Source: Scatosoma sp045533485
GTDB lineage: Bacteria > Bacillota > Clostridia > Christensenellales > Borkfalkiaceae
NCBI GenBank assembly: GCA_045533485.1
Contig: JAZSHX010000044.1
Coordinates: forward strand, 1-64,000
DNA length: 64,000 nucleotides
Direction: 5' to 3'
How positions within the stretch are numbered: position 1 is the stretch's first letter; each line of letters opens with the position of its first letter. Position numbers and translations under genes: made by a program. Positions 42,646 through 51,241 of this stretch are shown here, piece after piece. The notes beneath the pieces are model-generated. The model was not told the DNA's origin, did no database searches, and was given only the letters and a program-made list of their open reading frames with translations.

Positions 42646-45288
42646 ATGAAAAAGAAAATTGTATCTTTGTTGCTTTGCTTCACGATGATTTTTTCGTTTG
42701 GCTTAACGGCGTGTGAAAACGCAGGCGTAACTTCGCCCTGCACGCACGAATACACGGAAGAAACGTTTTTGGAAGCGTCCTGCATTTCGGAAGGAATCGT
42801 GAAAAAGACTTGTAAAAAGTGTGAAAAAGAGACCTATGAAAAGACGGAAAAGCTTTCGCACGAATACGAAGAAGGCATTTGTGTAAACTGTAAAACGGAA
42901 GACCCGTCTTGGGGAAAAAACACGACGTGCGAACACGAATATGAAGAAGAAACCTTTGTGGGTGCAACTTGTATTTCGGAAGGGGTTTTGAAGAAGACCT
43001 GCTCGAAATGCGAAGAAGTGGCGTATGAAAAGACGGAAAAGCTTTCGCATAGCTATGCAGACGGCGCGTGCACGGTTTGCGGAAAGGCAAACCCTAACGC
43101 AGTGCCTTGTACGCACAATTACGCGCAAGAAACCTTTTTGAAAGCGACTTGTATTTCGGAAGGCGTGTTGAAAAAGACGTGTTCCAAATGCCGTGAAACG
43201 GTATATGAAAAAACGCAAAAAATGCAACACGAATACGTGCAAGGCGTTTGCGATTTTTGTAAAACGGCGGATCCTTCTTGGAGAGATACGATTACGTTTG
43301 TGCCTGACGATGGAAATTTGGATTTGGGCGACTGCAAGCATTTGGCAGTGACTACCATTGTACAAGAGCCGACTTGTCACGAATTTGGTATGAAATTGGA
43401 AGTTTGCCTTGCTTGCGCCAAAGTGAGTGTTATAGAAGGCTATGCGGCAACGGGCGAACATACTTGGGTGGAAAAAATAGAAGCGCCTACCTGCATTAGC
43501 GACGGCGTAAAATACCGTCAATGTGAAATTTGCGGTGCGCAACAATTTATCGAATTGCTGAAAAAGCTTGGACACGATAGACAGAACGGTGCTTGCACGC
43601 GTTGCGAAGGCGGTAATAACGGCGGTTCGGTTGCACAAAACAATACGATTAACGTGCAAGTATTCAAGGGCTCTTACGGAGTAGACTGGGTGTACGCAGT
43701 TGCTGAAAAGTTTGAAGAAGCGTACGTGGATGAAGGTTACAGGGTAAACGTTACTCCGAGCACCGATATACGTAACAACGTGGCAATTCAAGAACTTACT
43801 CGCGGTTATGAACAAACGCAAGTGGATATGTACATTACGGGCGGCGTTTCTTCAAATAAAGTGGGGCGCGAAGGGGCACATGGTGTTCTTGCGGAAGAAA
43901 TTTCCGATTTATGGGATGCAAAACCTATCGGGTTTAACGGTCAAGAAGAAAGCAAAACCTTGCGCCAAAAGGTGACCGCAGGTACGGTGGATGCATTCAA
44001 GGATAATTACGGCGAAACGTACGGTATTCCTTATATTGCGATGACAGGCGGTTTGGTTGTAAATACCAGAAAGCTTGCGCTTTACGGTATCAACACGTTG
44101 CCTACGACGACCAACGAACTTTTCGATATGTGGACGACGATTTACTGCGGTGCGAACGGTATGGAAAACTCTGAATGGAGCGGTCTCTTCCCCTTCACAT
44201 TCTATAATAACTCGGCTAACGGATATCCCATCGACTGGTGGACGACGGCAATGGCGCAATACGATGAACGGCTGTCTAAGGAATACTGGTCTTGGCAAAC
44301 GGAAAATGGCGACGGCAGCGTAACTTGGTGGGAAAACGGTGTAGAAGAAGCGATAAACGACGCATTCAAAGCGTCCGCGGAAGTGATGGCACAAGCGTTC
44401 GATTTGAACGTAGCGGCATACAACACTACGACGCAAACATTGGATCAAGCACAAGCGCAAATTATGAAACAAAACGGTGGCGCAATCTTCATGTGTAACG
44501 GTAGCTGGTATCTTAACGATATGAAGCTTAATTATGCAAACAGCTTGGAAGATATTACGTTTATCAACTTCCCCGTGGTGTCTTCGCTTGCAACCAAGCT
44601 TTGGGGCACGCAAGGCAAATCGGAAGCGGATTTGGAAGCGGCGCTTAGAGCGGCAATCGCATACGTGGACGACGTTACGAAAGCAGCTGACCTTGCAACG
44701 GGTGCTACAACTGTTACCGCTGCAACGGGCGTTACCGTAACGGCTGGCGATATGGCAGAAGTGCGCAGAGCGCGTTATGCGTATTCCGATCGTACGGCGG
44801 ACAGTCAAATGGTAATCACCAAGGGTACGCCAAAAGCGGATATTTGCGAACTGTTTATGCGTATGATTGCCAGCAATGACGCGGCGCAGTTAATCTCTCA
44901 ACATGCAAGCGGAAACTCTGCGTATATGACGACTGCGAACACGTACAGTCAATACACGTTCGTGAAAGACGCGTCGAAAATCCATACAAACGCTTATGCA
45001 ACGGCGCATAGCAATCAAGCGAAAGGGTATAGATTTGCAATGGAAAAAACGAATAACAGCTTTACCGTACCCAATATTCCTATCTACTTTGCAGGTCTTG
45101 CAAACGCTGAAAGTATCTACGACGGCTACGGCTATATGAGCGGTAGGTCAGTACAAGTTTACAAAGATTCGGCGGCTACACTTGTGGCGAGGGAAACTGA
45201 AATGTTGTCCGATTTATTTGATGCTTGGAAAACGGAAAACGCAAACCGTATTGCAACTTACAAACAAATTTGGGGCTATAACGGCTAA
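42646..45288 (+). CDS. Solute-binding-like lipoprotein with N-terminal Cys/His repeats
   Basis: The 880-residue protein has a lipoprotein signal (lipobox FGLTAC, C23). About five repeats with paired CxxC motifs follow at residues 31-325 (TCISEGVLKKTCSKC, LSHSYADGACTVCG), likely structural or metal-binding. From about 335 it resembles an extracellular sugar-type solute-binding protein (INVQVFKGSYGVDWVYAVAE, GGLVVNTRKLALYGI, GGAIFMCNGSWYL). No ABC permease or ATPase gene is adjacent, so it is an orphan. AAGGAG precedes the ATG. Probably repressed by the divergent XRE protein. Confidence 0.85.
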   Translation: MKKKIVSLLLCFTMIFSFGLTACENAGVTSPCTHEYTEETFLEASCISEGIVKKTCKKCEKETYEKTEKLSHEYEEGICVNCKTEDPSWGKNTTCEHEYEEETFVGATCISEGVLKKTCSKCEEVAYEKTEKLSHSYADGACTVCGKANPNAVPCTHNYAQETFLKATCISEGVLKKTCSKCRETVYEKTQKMQHEYVQGVCDFCKTADPSWRDTITFVPDDGNLDLGDCKHLAVTTIVQEPTCHEFGMKLEVCLACAKVSVIEGYAATGEHTWVEKIEAPTCISDGVKYRQCEICGAQQFIELLKKLGHDRQNGACTRCEGGNNGGSVAQNNTINVQVFKGSYGVDWVYAVAEKFEEAYVDEGYRVNVTPSTDIRNNVAIQELTRGYEQTQVDMYITGGVSSNKVGREGAHGVLAEEISDLWDAKPIGFNGQEESKTLRQKVTAGTVDAFKDNYGETYGIPYIAMTGGLVVNTRKLALYGINTLPTTTNELFDMWTTIYCGANGMENSEWSGLFPFTFYNNSANGYPIDWWTTAMAQYDERLSKEYWSWQTENGDGSVTWWENGVEEAINDAFKASAEVMAQAFDLNVAAYNTTTQTLDQAQAQIMKQNGGAIFMCNGSWYLNDMKLNYANSLEDITFINFPVVSSLATKLWGTQGKSEADLEAALRAAIAYVDDVTKAADLATGATTVTAATGVTVTAGDMAEVRRARYAYSDRTADSQMVITKGTPKADICELFMRMIASNDAAQLISQHASGNSAYMTTANTYSQYTFVKDASKIHTNAYATAHSNQAKGYRFAMEKTNNSFTVPNIPIYFAGLANAESIYDGYGYMSGRSVQVYKDSAATLVARETEMLSDLFDAWKTENANRIATYKQIWGYNG

Positions 45289-45300
45289 ACAAAAATACAA

Positions 45301-45330
45301 AAAAGCACTTCTTCGCGAAGTGCTTTTTTT
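45301..45330. terminator. Bidirectional terminator
   Basis: AAAAGCACTTC, loop TTCGC, GAAGTGCTTTT followed by more T, between convergent genes. Confidence 0.93.
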
Positions 45331-45352
45331 ATGCTGTTTTTTATCGAAGGGT

Positions 45353-47032
45353 TTATATAATGCCCAAGAACCAAACGGCGAACAGGCAACAAAGGGAAAG
45401 CGAAACTACGTCCACGATGGTGGTGATGAACGGCGATGCGACCACGGCTGGGTCTAATTTGCATTTCTTGGCAAGCAAGGGAAGCATACAGCCGATAAGC
45501 TTGGCAATCAAGATGGTGGCAAGCATAGAAAGGCAAATCACCAAGGCAATCCACCAGCCGTTGTCCACGGCGTACAAGCCGTCGACAAGCAGTACCTTGA
45601 CAAAGCTTGCGCTTGCCAAAATGACGCCGAGCAAAAGGGCTACGCGCAGTTCTTTCCACACGACTTTCCAAAAATCGCTGAATTTCACTTCGCCCAAGGC
45701 AAGCCCGCGGATAATCATGGCGGACGCTTGCGAGCCTGCGTTACCGCCCGTACCCATTAGCATGGGCGTGCAAGCCGTTAAAATAATGCCGTACACCGCG
45801 CCGTTGAACACTTTGTCGTTGGACGATATTACCAAGCCCGAAAGGGTGGAAGATATCAATAAGATCAAAAGCCAAGGCAGGCGGTTTAGGCAAATGCGCC
45901 ACGCGCTTGTTTTTAAGTACGGCTTATCGGTAGGCATGACAGCCGCCATTTTCGCGATGTCTTCCGTGTTTTCTTCTTCGATGACGGTCATGGCGTCGTC
46001 AACGGTTACGATACCGACAAGGCGCAGCTCTCTATCCACGATGGGCAGGGCTAAAAACCCGTAATCGGAAATTTTTTGCGCCACTTCTTCCTTGTCGTCT
46101 AACGTGTAGCCGTAAATGACGTTGTCGTTCATAATATCGCCGATTTGCGCGTTTGGAGAAGCAAGCAACAAATCCTTGGCGGTGACTAAGCCGAGCAGCG
46201 TTTTGCGTTCGTCCGTGACGTAGCAGGTGTAAATGGTTTCCTTATCGATTGCCGTTTTGCGTATGCGGTCAAACGCCTGCGATACCGTCATGGTTTTGCG
46301 CAGGGCGACAAATTCGACGGTCATGATGCTGCCTGCACTGTCCTTGGGGTATTTCAAAATTTCGTTGATATAGGCGCGCGTTTCCTTATCGCTTTGCGCA
46401 AGTACGCGCTTGACGACGCTTGCCGGCATTTCTTCGATTAAGTCGACGGTGTCGTCCAAGAACAGTTCGTCCATCACGGCGCGCAGTTCTTTGTCGTTTA
46501 ATTTGCTTATCAACAGCTCTTTGATTTCGCTTTCCATTTCCACGAACGTTTCCGCGGCTAAATCCTTGGGCAGGATACGGAAAAGCACCAACATATCCGT
46601 TTGGTTTTCAATTTCTTCAAACACCTTGGCAAGGTCGGTGGCGTTCATGCCCGAAACAAGCGGTTTTAACACGGCGAACTGCCTGTTTTCCAACAGCTGT
46701 ACGATTTCTTCGCTTTCGGCAATTCTTCTCACGATTTCTTGGGGCAGCTCTTGCAGCATTTCCACCGTATCGTCTACGGTGAGCTCGTCCATAACCTTTT
46801 CCAGCTCGTCTTCGCGCAGGGCGTTGATTACGTCTTCTTGTAATTCGGTTTCCAAAAGCACCAGCGCTTCGGCGAGCGTATCCGCGTCAAGCGCACGGCA
46901 AAAAACGGGCAAATGCTTTTTGTCGATTTGGCACAAAAAAACAGCCAACTCTTCAGGGGTAAGCTTATTTGCAAGCGTTGCGGCTGTTTCATATTCCTGC
47001 GATTGCAGGTGCATCATCATTTCATTGAACAT
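45353..47032 (-). CDS. mgtE: MgtE-type magnesium transporter with duplicated N-domain
   Basis: The 559-residue protein exceeds the usual 450. The cytosolic MgtE N-domain appears twice: LREDELEKVMDELTVDDTVE near residue 72 and LNDKELRAVMDELFLDDTVD near 178. A CBS pair follows (about 232-355; AGSIMTVEFVALRKTMTV), then the membrane channel domain with the signature CTPMLMGTGGNAGSQAS in the first helices. MgtE is a Mg2+ channel closed by Mg2+ bound between N and CBS domains. Start at 47032 with GGAAG upstream. The 200-base gap to the upstream gene has no recognisable M-box. Confidence 0.94.
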   Translation of the reverse strand: MFNEMMMHLQSQEYETAATLANKLTPEELAVFLCQIDKKHLPVFCRALDADTLAEALVLLETELQEDVINALREDELEKVMDELTVDDTVEMLQELPQEIVRRIAESEEIVQLLENRQFAVLKPLVSGMNATDLAKVFEEIENQTDMLVLFRILPKDLAAETFVEMESEIKELLISKLNDKELRAVMDELFLDDTVDLIEEMPASVVKRVLAQSDKETRAYINEILKYPKDSAGSIMTVEFVALRKTMTVSQAFDRIRKTAIDKETIYTCYVTDERKTLLGLVTAKDLLLASPNAQIGDIMNDNVIYGYTLDDKEEVAQKISDYGFLALPIVDRELRLVGIVTVDDAMTVIEEENTEDIAKMAAVMPTDKPYLKTSAWRICLNRLPWLLILLISSTLSGLVISSNDKVFNGAVYGIILTACTPMLMGTGGNAGSQASAMIIRGLALGEVKFSDFWKVVWKELRVALLLGVILASASFVKVLLVDGLYAVDNGWWIALVICLSMLATILIAKLIGCMLPLLAKKCKLDPAVVASPFITTIVDVVSLSLCCLFAVWFLGII

Positions 47033-47232
47033 AACTACACTTCCTTTTTTATGTTATTGACTAAAAATGAGCGCAGTATCCGTCAGCGGTTAAAGGCGGC
47101 GTGAAAACACCGCGAAAGCGGTTAGCGGAACTACGTTTTCCATGCTACTTCGTGGCATTTTCTTTTACCTCCTTGTGTTCTGGCTCTTTCCCGTCGCTTA
47201 GTCGCGCTCCGTTCCATCGCCGATTTTTTCTT
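47033..47232 (-). other. Unexplained 200-base leader before mgtE
   Basis: No gene is credible. ACCGCTTTCGCGGT forms a hairpin (47108-47121), and other short GCGG/CCGC pairings are possible. The conserved blocks of the M-box riboswitch were not found. It may be a structured leader of mgtE or the untranslated tail of the upstream gene. Confidence 0.4.
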
Positions 47233-49605
47233 TTATACTTGTTCGTTGTTATCGTCCGTTTCGTATTCCGTGGGTTTCTTTTTACGGAGCAATAAATAAT
47301 CGACCAAAATACAAATTGCGCCAAAGCCCAAAAGGATATACGCAAGCCGCCAAACGGCGTCGGTATCGCTTTGCTCCGCGCCTGCTTGATAGCTATGCTC
47401 GGGCATAGGCAAACCGCTAAACGGGTTGGTAAACGCCTTGGGGATATACCCAACCAGCGTGTTGCCGTTTTCGTCAACGTATTGCACTTGGTAATATTCG
47501 TGGTCTAATTGACGGATTTCCCCAAGCACCGTCACGCTTGCGCCGCGAGGCAGGGCGGTGACCGTCAAAAGGTCGGTCAAATAGGGGAATTTATACAGCG
47601 CCACGTCATTCGTGACGTATAAAAGAGTGCGCTTATCTTCCGCGTAATCGGTGCGGAAGGTGTCGCCTGCCATAAACGTGCAATCGGTTTTGCGAACCAA
47701 GTACGTTTGGTAGGCGTTTTTACTTTCGTTGAAATGCGCGATAACGTAATGCGTTTGCGTTTCGCCCATTTTCAGTGCCGTAATGCTTTGCGATGCACGG
47801 CTGTACGTAAGGTAGGGGAAATGCGTTGCGCCGTTGAGTTTTTCAATGTCAAATTCCACAAGCAAGGTGTTTTCGTTCGTTTGCAACACGGAAAATTCCG
47901 CGCTTGCGCTTGCGAAAATTTGCCCGTCCGCGTTTTCCACGGCAATCGTTTGTACCGTGGGCAGTTGTAAGCGCGCGGTCGACAGCATATACGTTTCGTT
48001 CATAAGCAGATATGCGGTGTTTTGCAAAACGCCAAAGGCAAACGCCGTTACGTCCGTCGTACCGTCTGCGGTATACACAAGCGGTGTTTCAAAAGCGTAT
48101 TCGCCGTTCTCCGTGATGATTTTGTTATCGCTCAGCGCGTACACGGTCTGGTTGTAATCGACGGCGATTTGTTGTATATCAGCCGAAGAGAGCGTGCAAA
48201 CAAATTCGCCTTGGGCGGAAGCGTCTTTTAAGGCAGCTTCGCTGAACGAATACACTTTTTTCCCGCTGAGAATATACAAATTTCCGTACACGTCGGCTGT
48301 GAAAAGCTTGGGAATTTGCGTGCTTGTTTTGTGCGTTTCCGTCACCGTCCAAGCGCCGCTTTCGTCTTGGGTAAGCGCGTAATAATGATTGCTGTCGGTT
48401 GCGATATATTGCGCGCCGTACACACAAGCTACGCCCACGATATTGCTGTTGAAATCGTCAAACGCTTGCACAAGAGTTTTGCTTGCTAAATCGTAAAGCT
48501 CTGCGTTGGTTGCGTTGGCAATCAAAAGCGTATTGTCCTGCGCGCTGAGATACAGCGGTTGCAGGTCGGTTTGTATCGGCGCTTCAAATTGCGCCGTTGC
48601 CGTGTTGTAAATGCTGATACGGTTGTTGCCGTTGTCGGCGATAAACAGCGTGTCGCCCGATAAGCAGGTCGCCTTTGCGCCGTCTAAACGGTGCGTGCTG
48701 TTGGACGCGCCGCAAATTTCATAATCGGTAAACGCTTGCGTTTGTAAAGAATATTGCTTGACGGAATTTTCTTCAATCGTATAGAAATAATCGCCGTGCG
48801 CCGTAACGGATGAAAAAGTGCCTTCTTCGTGTGCAATCGGCGCGGAGAAATCGGTCAAAGCATAGGTGTAAAAATCGCCGCCGTGTTCCGTTTCCGCAAT
48901 GGTAAAAGCTACCGTGCCGTTGGAAATGGATAAATCGTGTATCGTTTGTTGCGGGAACGTTTGTATTTGCGTGAATTGCTTGTCCTGCGGATTGATTTTG
49001 AACAGCAGCGTGATTTGCGTGTCTATGGTGTAATACAGTTCGCCACCGTAAAAGGCAAGGGTGGGAAGCCCTGCAATTTTATCCGCTAAAAGTTCGCCTG
49101 CCACGGGGCTTTGCGCGCTTTTTTTGTAAATGGTGGAGTAAGACTGTCCTGCATTTGCGTAGAACAACGTATCATCGACAACTAAAAAGTTGGAAAGTCC
49201 TTCTTGAATAGGTTGGATATTTTCGATTTCTGGATTTTTAGGGTCAATACAATATAGAGCTTGCCCATCGGGACTGGTATCTAAGTAATACAAAAATCCG
49301 TTGGAAAATTGCAGTTTAAGAATAGTGGTTGAAAAATCGATTTTTTCGTATTCGTTTTTTGTGCGGTCGTATAAATAAACGGTGTTCCCCTGCGCAATCG
49401 CCGTGTAGTCGTCGCTTACCGCTACGTCCGTGGGCGAAGATAAGGACAAATACTGCTCGTAAGAAGCGGGGGCAATCAACGTATCTTGGACGGATTGCGC
49501 CTGCTGTGCGTTTGCCGAAAAATCGGCGCGCGAAAATCCCACCGCGCAAGCGCTTATCGCGGCGGCGATGAAAGCAAATGCAGTTGTCCAAAATCTTTTG
49601 TCCAT
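47233..49605 (-). CDS. Secreted beta-propeller protein with SH3-like domain and C-terminal membrane anchor
   Basis: The 790-residue protein has a signal peptide (residues 1-30, ending SANAQQA). Many YWTD/NHL-like blade segments follow (VYLYDRTKNEYEKI, LFIADNGNNRISIYNTATAQ), then an SH3-like part near 690-745 (VTALPRGASVTVLGEIRQLD, YYQVQYVDENGN). It ends with a transmembrane helix near 755-775 and an RKKK stop-transfer tail. It should face the cell exterior. Function unknown. The promoter is near-leaderless. Confidence 0.78.
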   Translation of the reverse strand: MDKRFWTTAFAFIAAAISACAVGFSRADFSANAQQAQSVQDTLIAPASYEQYLSLSSPTDVAVSDDYTAIAQGNTVYLYDRTKNEYEKIDFSTTILKLQFSNGFLYYLDTSPDGQALYCIDPKNPEIENIQPIQEGLSNFLVVDDTLFYANAGQSYSTIYKKSAQSPVAGELLADKIAGLPTLAFYGGELYYTIDTQITLLFKINPQDKQFTQIQTFPQQTIHDLSISNGTVAFTIAETEHGGDFYTYALTDFSAPIAHEEGTFSSVTAHGDYFYTIEENSVKQYSLQTQAFTDYEICGASNSTHRLDGAKATCLSGDTLFIADNGNNRISIYNTATAQFEAPIQTDLQPLYLSAQDNTLLIANATNAELYDLASKTLVQAFDDFNSNIVGVACVYGAQYIATDSNHYYALTQDESGAWTVTETHKTSTQIPKLFTADVYGNLYILSGKKVYSFSEAALKDASAQGEFVCTLSSADIQQIAVDYNQTVYALSDNKIITENGEYAFETPLVYTADGTTDVTAFAFGVLQNTAYLLMNETYMLSTARLQLPTVQTIAVENADGQIFASASAEFSVLQTNENTLLVEFDIEKLNGATHFPYLTYSRASQSITALKMGETQTHYVIAHFNESKNAYQTYLVRKTDCTFMAGDTFRTDYAEDKRTLLYVTNDVALYKFPYLTDLLTVTALPRGASVTVLGEIRQLDHEYYQVQYVDENGNTLVGYIPKAFTNPFSGLPMPEHSYQAGAEQSDTDAVWRLAYILLGFGAICILVDYLLLRKKKPTEYETDDNNEQV

Positions 49606-49615
49606 AGTTATGTAT

Positions 49616-49644
49616 AGTATAACATATTACGCGAAAAAAAGCAA
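49616..49644 (-). promoter_or_regulatory. Near-leaderless promoter of the propeller gene
   Basis: On the minus strand TTGCTT (49639-49644), 17-base spacer, TATACT (49616-49621), then 10 bases to the ATG with no ribosome site. Confidence 0.65.
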
Positions 49645-49747
49645 GACTTATTTAATTTTTTTTCGCATAACGGCTATTTTTACAAATTTTTCCAAAAAAT
49701 GCCGTTTTTTTGTGAATATAGGCATACAGTTGTCATATTTAATGTGG

Positions 49748-49753
49748 TATACT
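49748..49753 (+). promoter_or_regulatory. -10 box upstream of the phage-type activator gene
   Basis: TATACT with a poor -35. A second candidate, TTGCAA (49808) spaced 16 bases from CATAAT (49830), lies nearer the gene. Confidence 0.45.
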
Positions 49754-49764
49754 ACACTAAAAAG

Positions 49765-49778
49765 CGAACAAATGTTCG
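49765..49778. promoter_or_regulatory. Perfect LexA/SOS-type palindrome upstream of the capsid island
   Basis: CGAACAAATGTTCG has perfect CGAAC/GTTCG arms with a 4-base centre. It fits the Gram-positive LexA consensus at all but the last base. It covers about +5 to +18 of the transcript expected from the TATACT at 49748 and lies 133 bases before the activator start. Confidence 0.7.
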
Positions 49779-49910
49779 TGTTTTGCTCAAAAAAATGGCA
49801 GTGTGGACTTGCAAAAATAAAAAGTTATGACATAATACGGTCGTGTGAAGCAAAAAACGGCGTTGCGCCGAAAAAATAAAAAAGCGAATTTCGAAAGTGA
49901 GGTGATTTTT

Positions 49911-50432
49911 TTGAAAGCATACGTAAAGACAATTTTATACGTATATCCCCTGCTTAGGGATATGCAGACGGAGTATCAAAAGCATATAGAAAACAAGGCG
50001 GTGCTCTCTTACAGGGCGCAAAATTCGGTGGAAGAGCAGGTGGAGTATTTGGCAAAGGAAATCGCGGAGAAAAGAAATTTGCTTTGGTTACAGCAGTGTG
50101 TGGAAAAGGCGCTTGCTTTATTGAGCGACGTGGAAAGAACGCTCATTGCCGTGCGCTATTTCGGTAAGACGAAAGCAATAAAAAAGGCCGTTGCGGCAAA
50201 GACGGAGCAACAACGTGACAAAAAAAACGGTATGAGCGAGCGTACGTATTTTCGCTTGCAAAATAAACTTGTTTGTAAGGTGGGGGAATTGCTTGGCGGT
50301 ATGGGCTTGGATAAAAAAACGTTTGACGAATTGTTCGCTTCGCTGCCCTTGTTTGCGCAGGTGGCTTTATTACAGTCGCGACGGGAATATAAGCTGACGC
50401 AAAACGAACGGCACTGGTTTGGCTGTGCGTAA
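49911..50432 (+). CDS. Sigma-like phage late-gene regulator
   Basis: The 173-residue product starts at TTG 49911, six bases after GAGGTG. A helical N-terminus is followed by a sigma region-4-like part: LLSDVERTLIAVRYFG and MSERTYFRLQNKLVCKVGELL. This layout matches ArpU/RinA/DUF1492-type phage activators of packaging genes. It sits at the head of the capsid island, with a LexA-like box in its leader. It is the best candidate for the switch that turns the island on. Confidence 0.72.
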   Translation: MKAYVKTILYVYPLLRDMQTEYQKHIENKAVLSYRAQNSVEEQVEYLAKEIAEKRNLLWLQQCVEKALALLSDVERTLIAVRYFGKTKAIKKAVAAKTEQQRDKKNGMSERTYFRLQNKLVCKVGELLGGMGLDKKTFDELFASLPLFAQVALLQSRREYKLTQNERHWFGCA

Positions 50433-50451
50433 TGTAAAACAAGTGAAAGAG

Positions 50452-51186
50452 TTATTCTTCTTCGTAGGGTTGGGATTTGGGTGAACGGAACAAGAAGGCG
50501 GCAAGAATAGGGATGAGCAGGCATACGGCGACCAGCAGGGCGATTTGCGCGGGAGAAGAAGACGGAGCTTCGTCTTGGGAGGTGGGAGGTTCGTCCTGCA
50601 CGGGCGGTGTGAGCGATTGCAGCCACTCTTCGTATTCGCCGTTGCGTTCTACCGTTAAATCGGCAGGTTTGGGCACGTAGCCAAACGTATCGTCGCGCAG
50701 TACGTAGCAATACGTTTGCGAACCGATGACGTAATCGCCGTAGTACGCGCAAGCAACGACGATTTCTCCTAAAACGGAAGAAACGTCGGTGGCGTCGCCT
50801 ATCGTGTAGCGCACGTCGAAAACGTGGTAAAAATACGGGCGTTTGGGGACGTAAGGCACAAAGGTAAGCTGGCTGGTTTTGGCGTAGCCCGTCAATTTTT
50901 TCGCTTGTCCGTCGTCATAGAGATATTCGATTTTGCAAAAATCGGACGCAACGTCTAAAATTTTTACATAATAAGTTTCAGGCAAAAGGAAAAGTCCGTA
51001 TTTTTCTTCCTTTTGGGTGTAGAAAAACACGTTGGGAGAGAGTATGCAGGCGTATCCGCCGATTGTCGGTTGCGTGGAAGAGCTTGTCCCGTCTGTCTGC
51101 GCAAGGGTACGTACCGCCGTAAAGGGGTACAGCGCGCCGATAAGACAAAGACAAGCCGTCAACACGGATACAATAAACGTTTTCAT
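50452..51186 (-). CDS. Secreted SH3-like protein with C-terminal membrane anchor, antisense in the phage module
   Basis: The 244-residue protein starts at 51186 with a signal peptide (MKTFIVSVLTACLCLIGALY). It has SH3-like stretches (GYACILSPNVFFYTQKEEKY, YYVKILDVASDFCKIEYLYDD), a PPxQDE-rich linker, a transmembrane helix (about 215-235) and a basic/acidic tail. TATAAT lies 7 bases upstream of the ATG. The architecture resembles the C-terminal part of the propeller protein at 47-49.6 kb. It interrupts the rightward phage genes. Function unknown. Confidence 0.75.
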   Translation of the reverse strand: MKTFIVSVLTACLCLIGALYPFTAVRTLAQTDGTSSSTQPTIGGYACILSPNVFFYTQKEEKYGLFLLPETYYVKILDVASDFCKIEYLYDDGQAKKLTGYAKTSQLTFVPYVPKRPYFYHVFDVRYTIGDATDVSSVLGEIVVACAYYGDYVIGSQTYCYVLRDDTFGYVPKPADLTVERNGEYEEWLQSLTPPVQDEPPTSQDEAPSSSPAQIALLVAVCLLIPILAAFLFRSPKSQPYEEE

Positions 51187-51241
51187 AAATGGTATTATAC
51201 AACGCTTTTTGGGGGGCGTTTTTGCGGAAAGGACGGTGATT

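Noticed and set aside
42760..43270. Direct repeats resembling a CRISPR array
   Set aside because: The repeats are in-frame protein repeats of the lipoprotein, with unequal spacing and coding constraint.
47033..47232. M-box (Mg2+) riboswitch before mgtE
   Set aside because: None of the conserved M-box blocks is visible; only short hairpins occur.
47101..47295. Small plus-strand frame of 64 codons upstream of mgtE
   Set aside because: It overlaps the 3' end of the antisense propeller gene, lacks a ribosome site and has no recognisable features.
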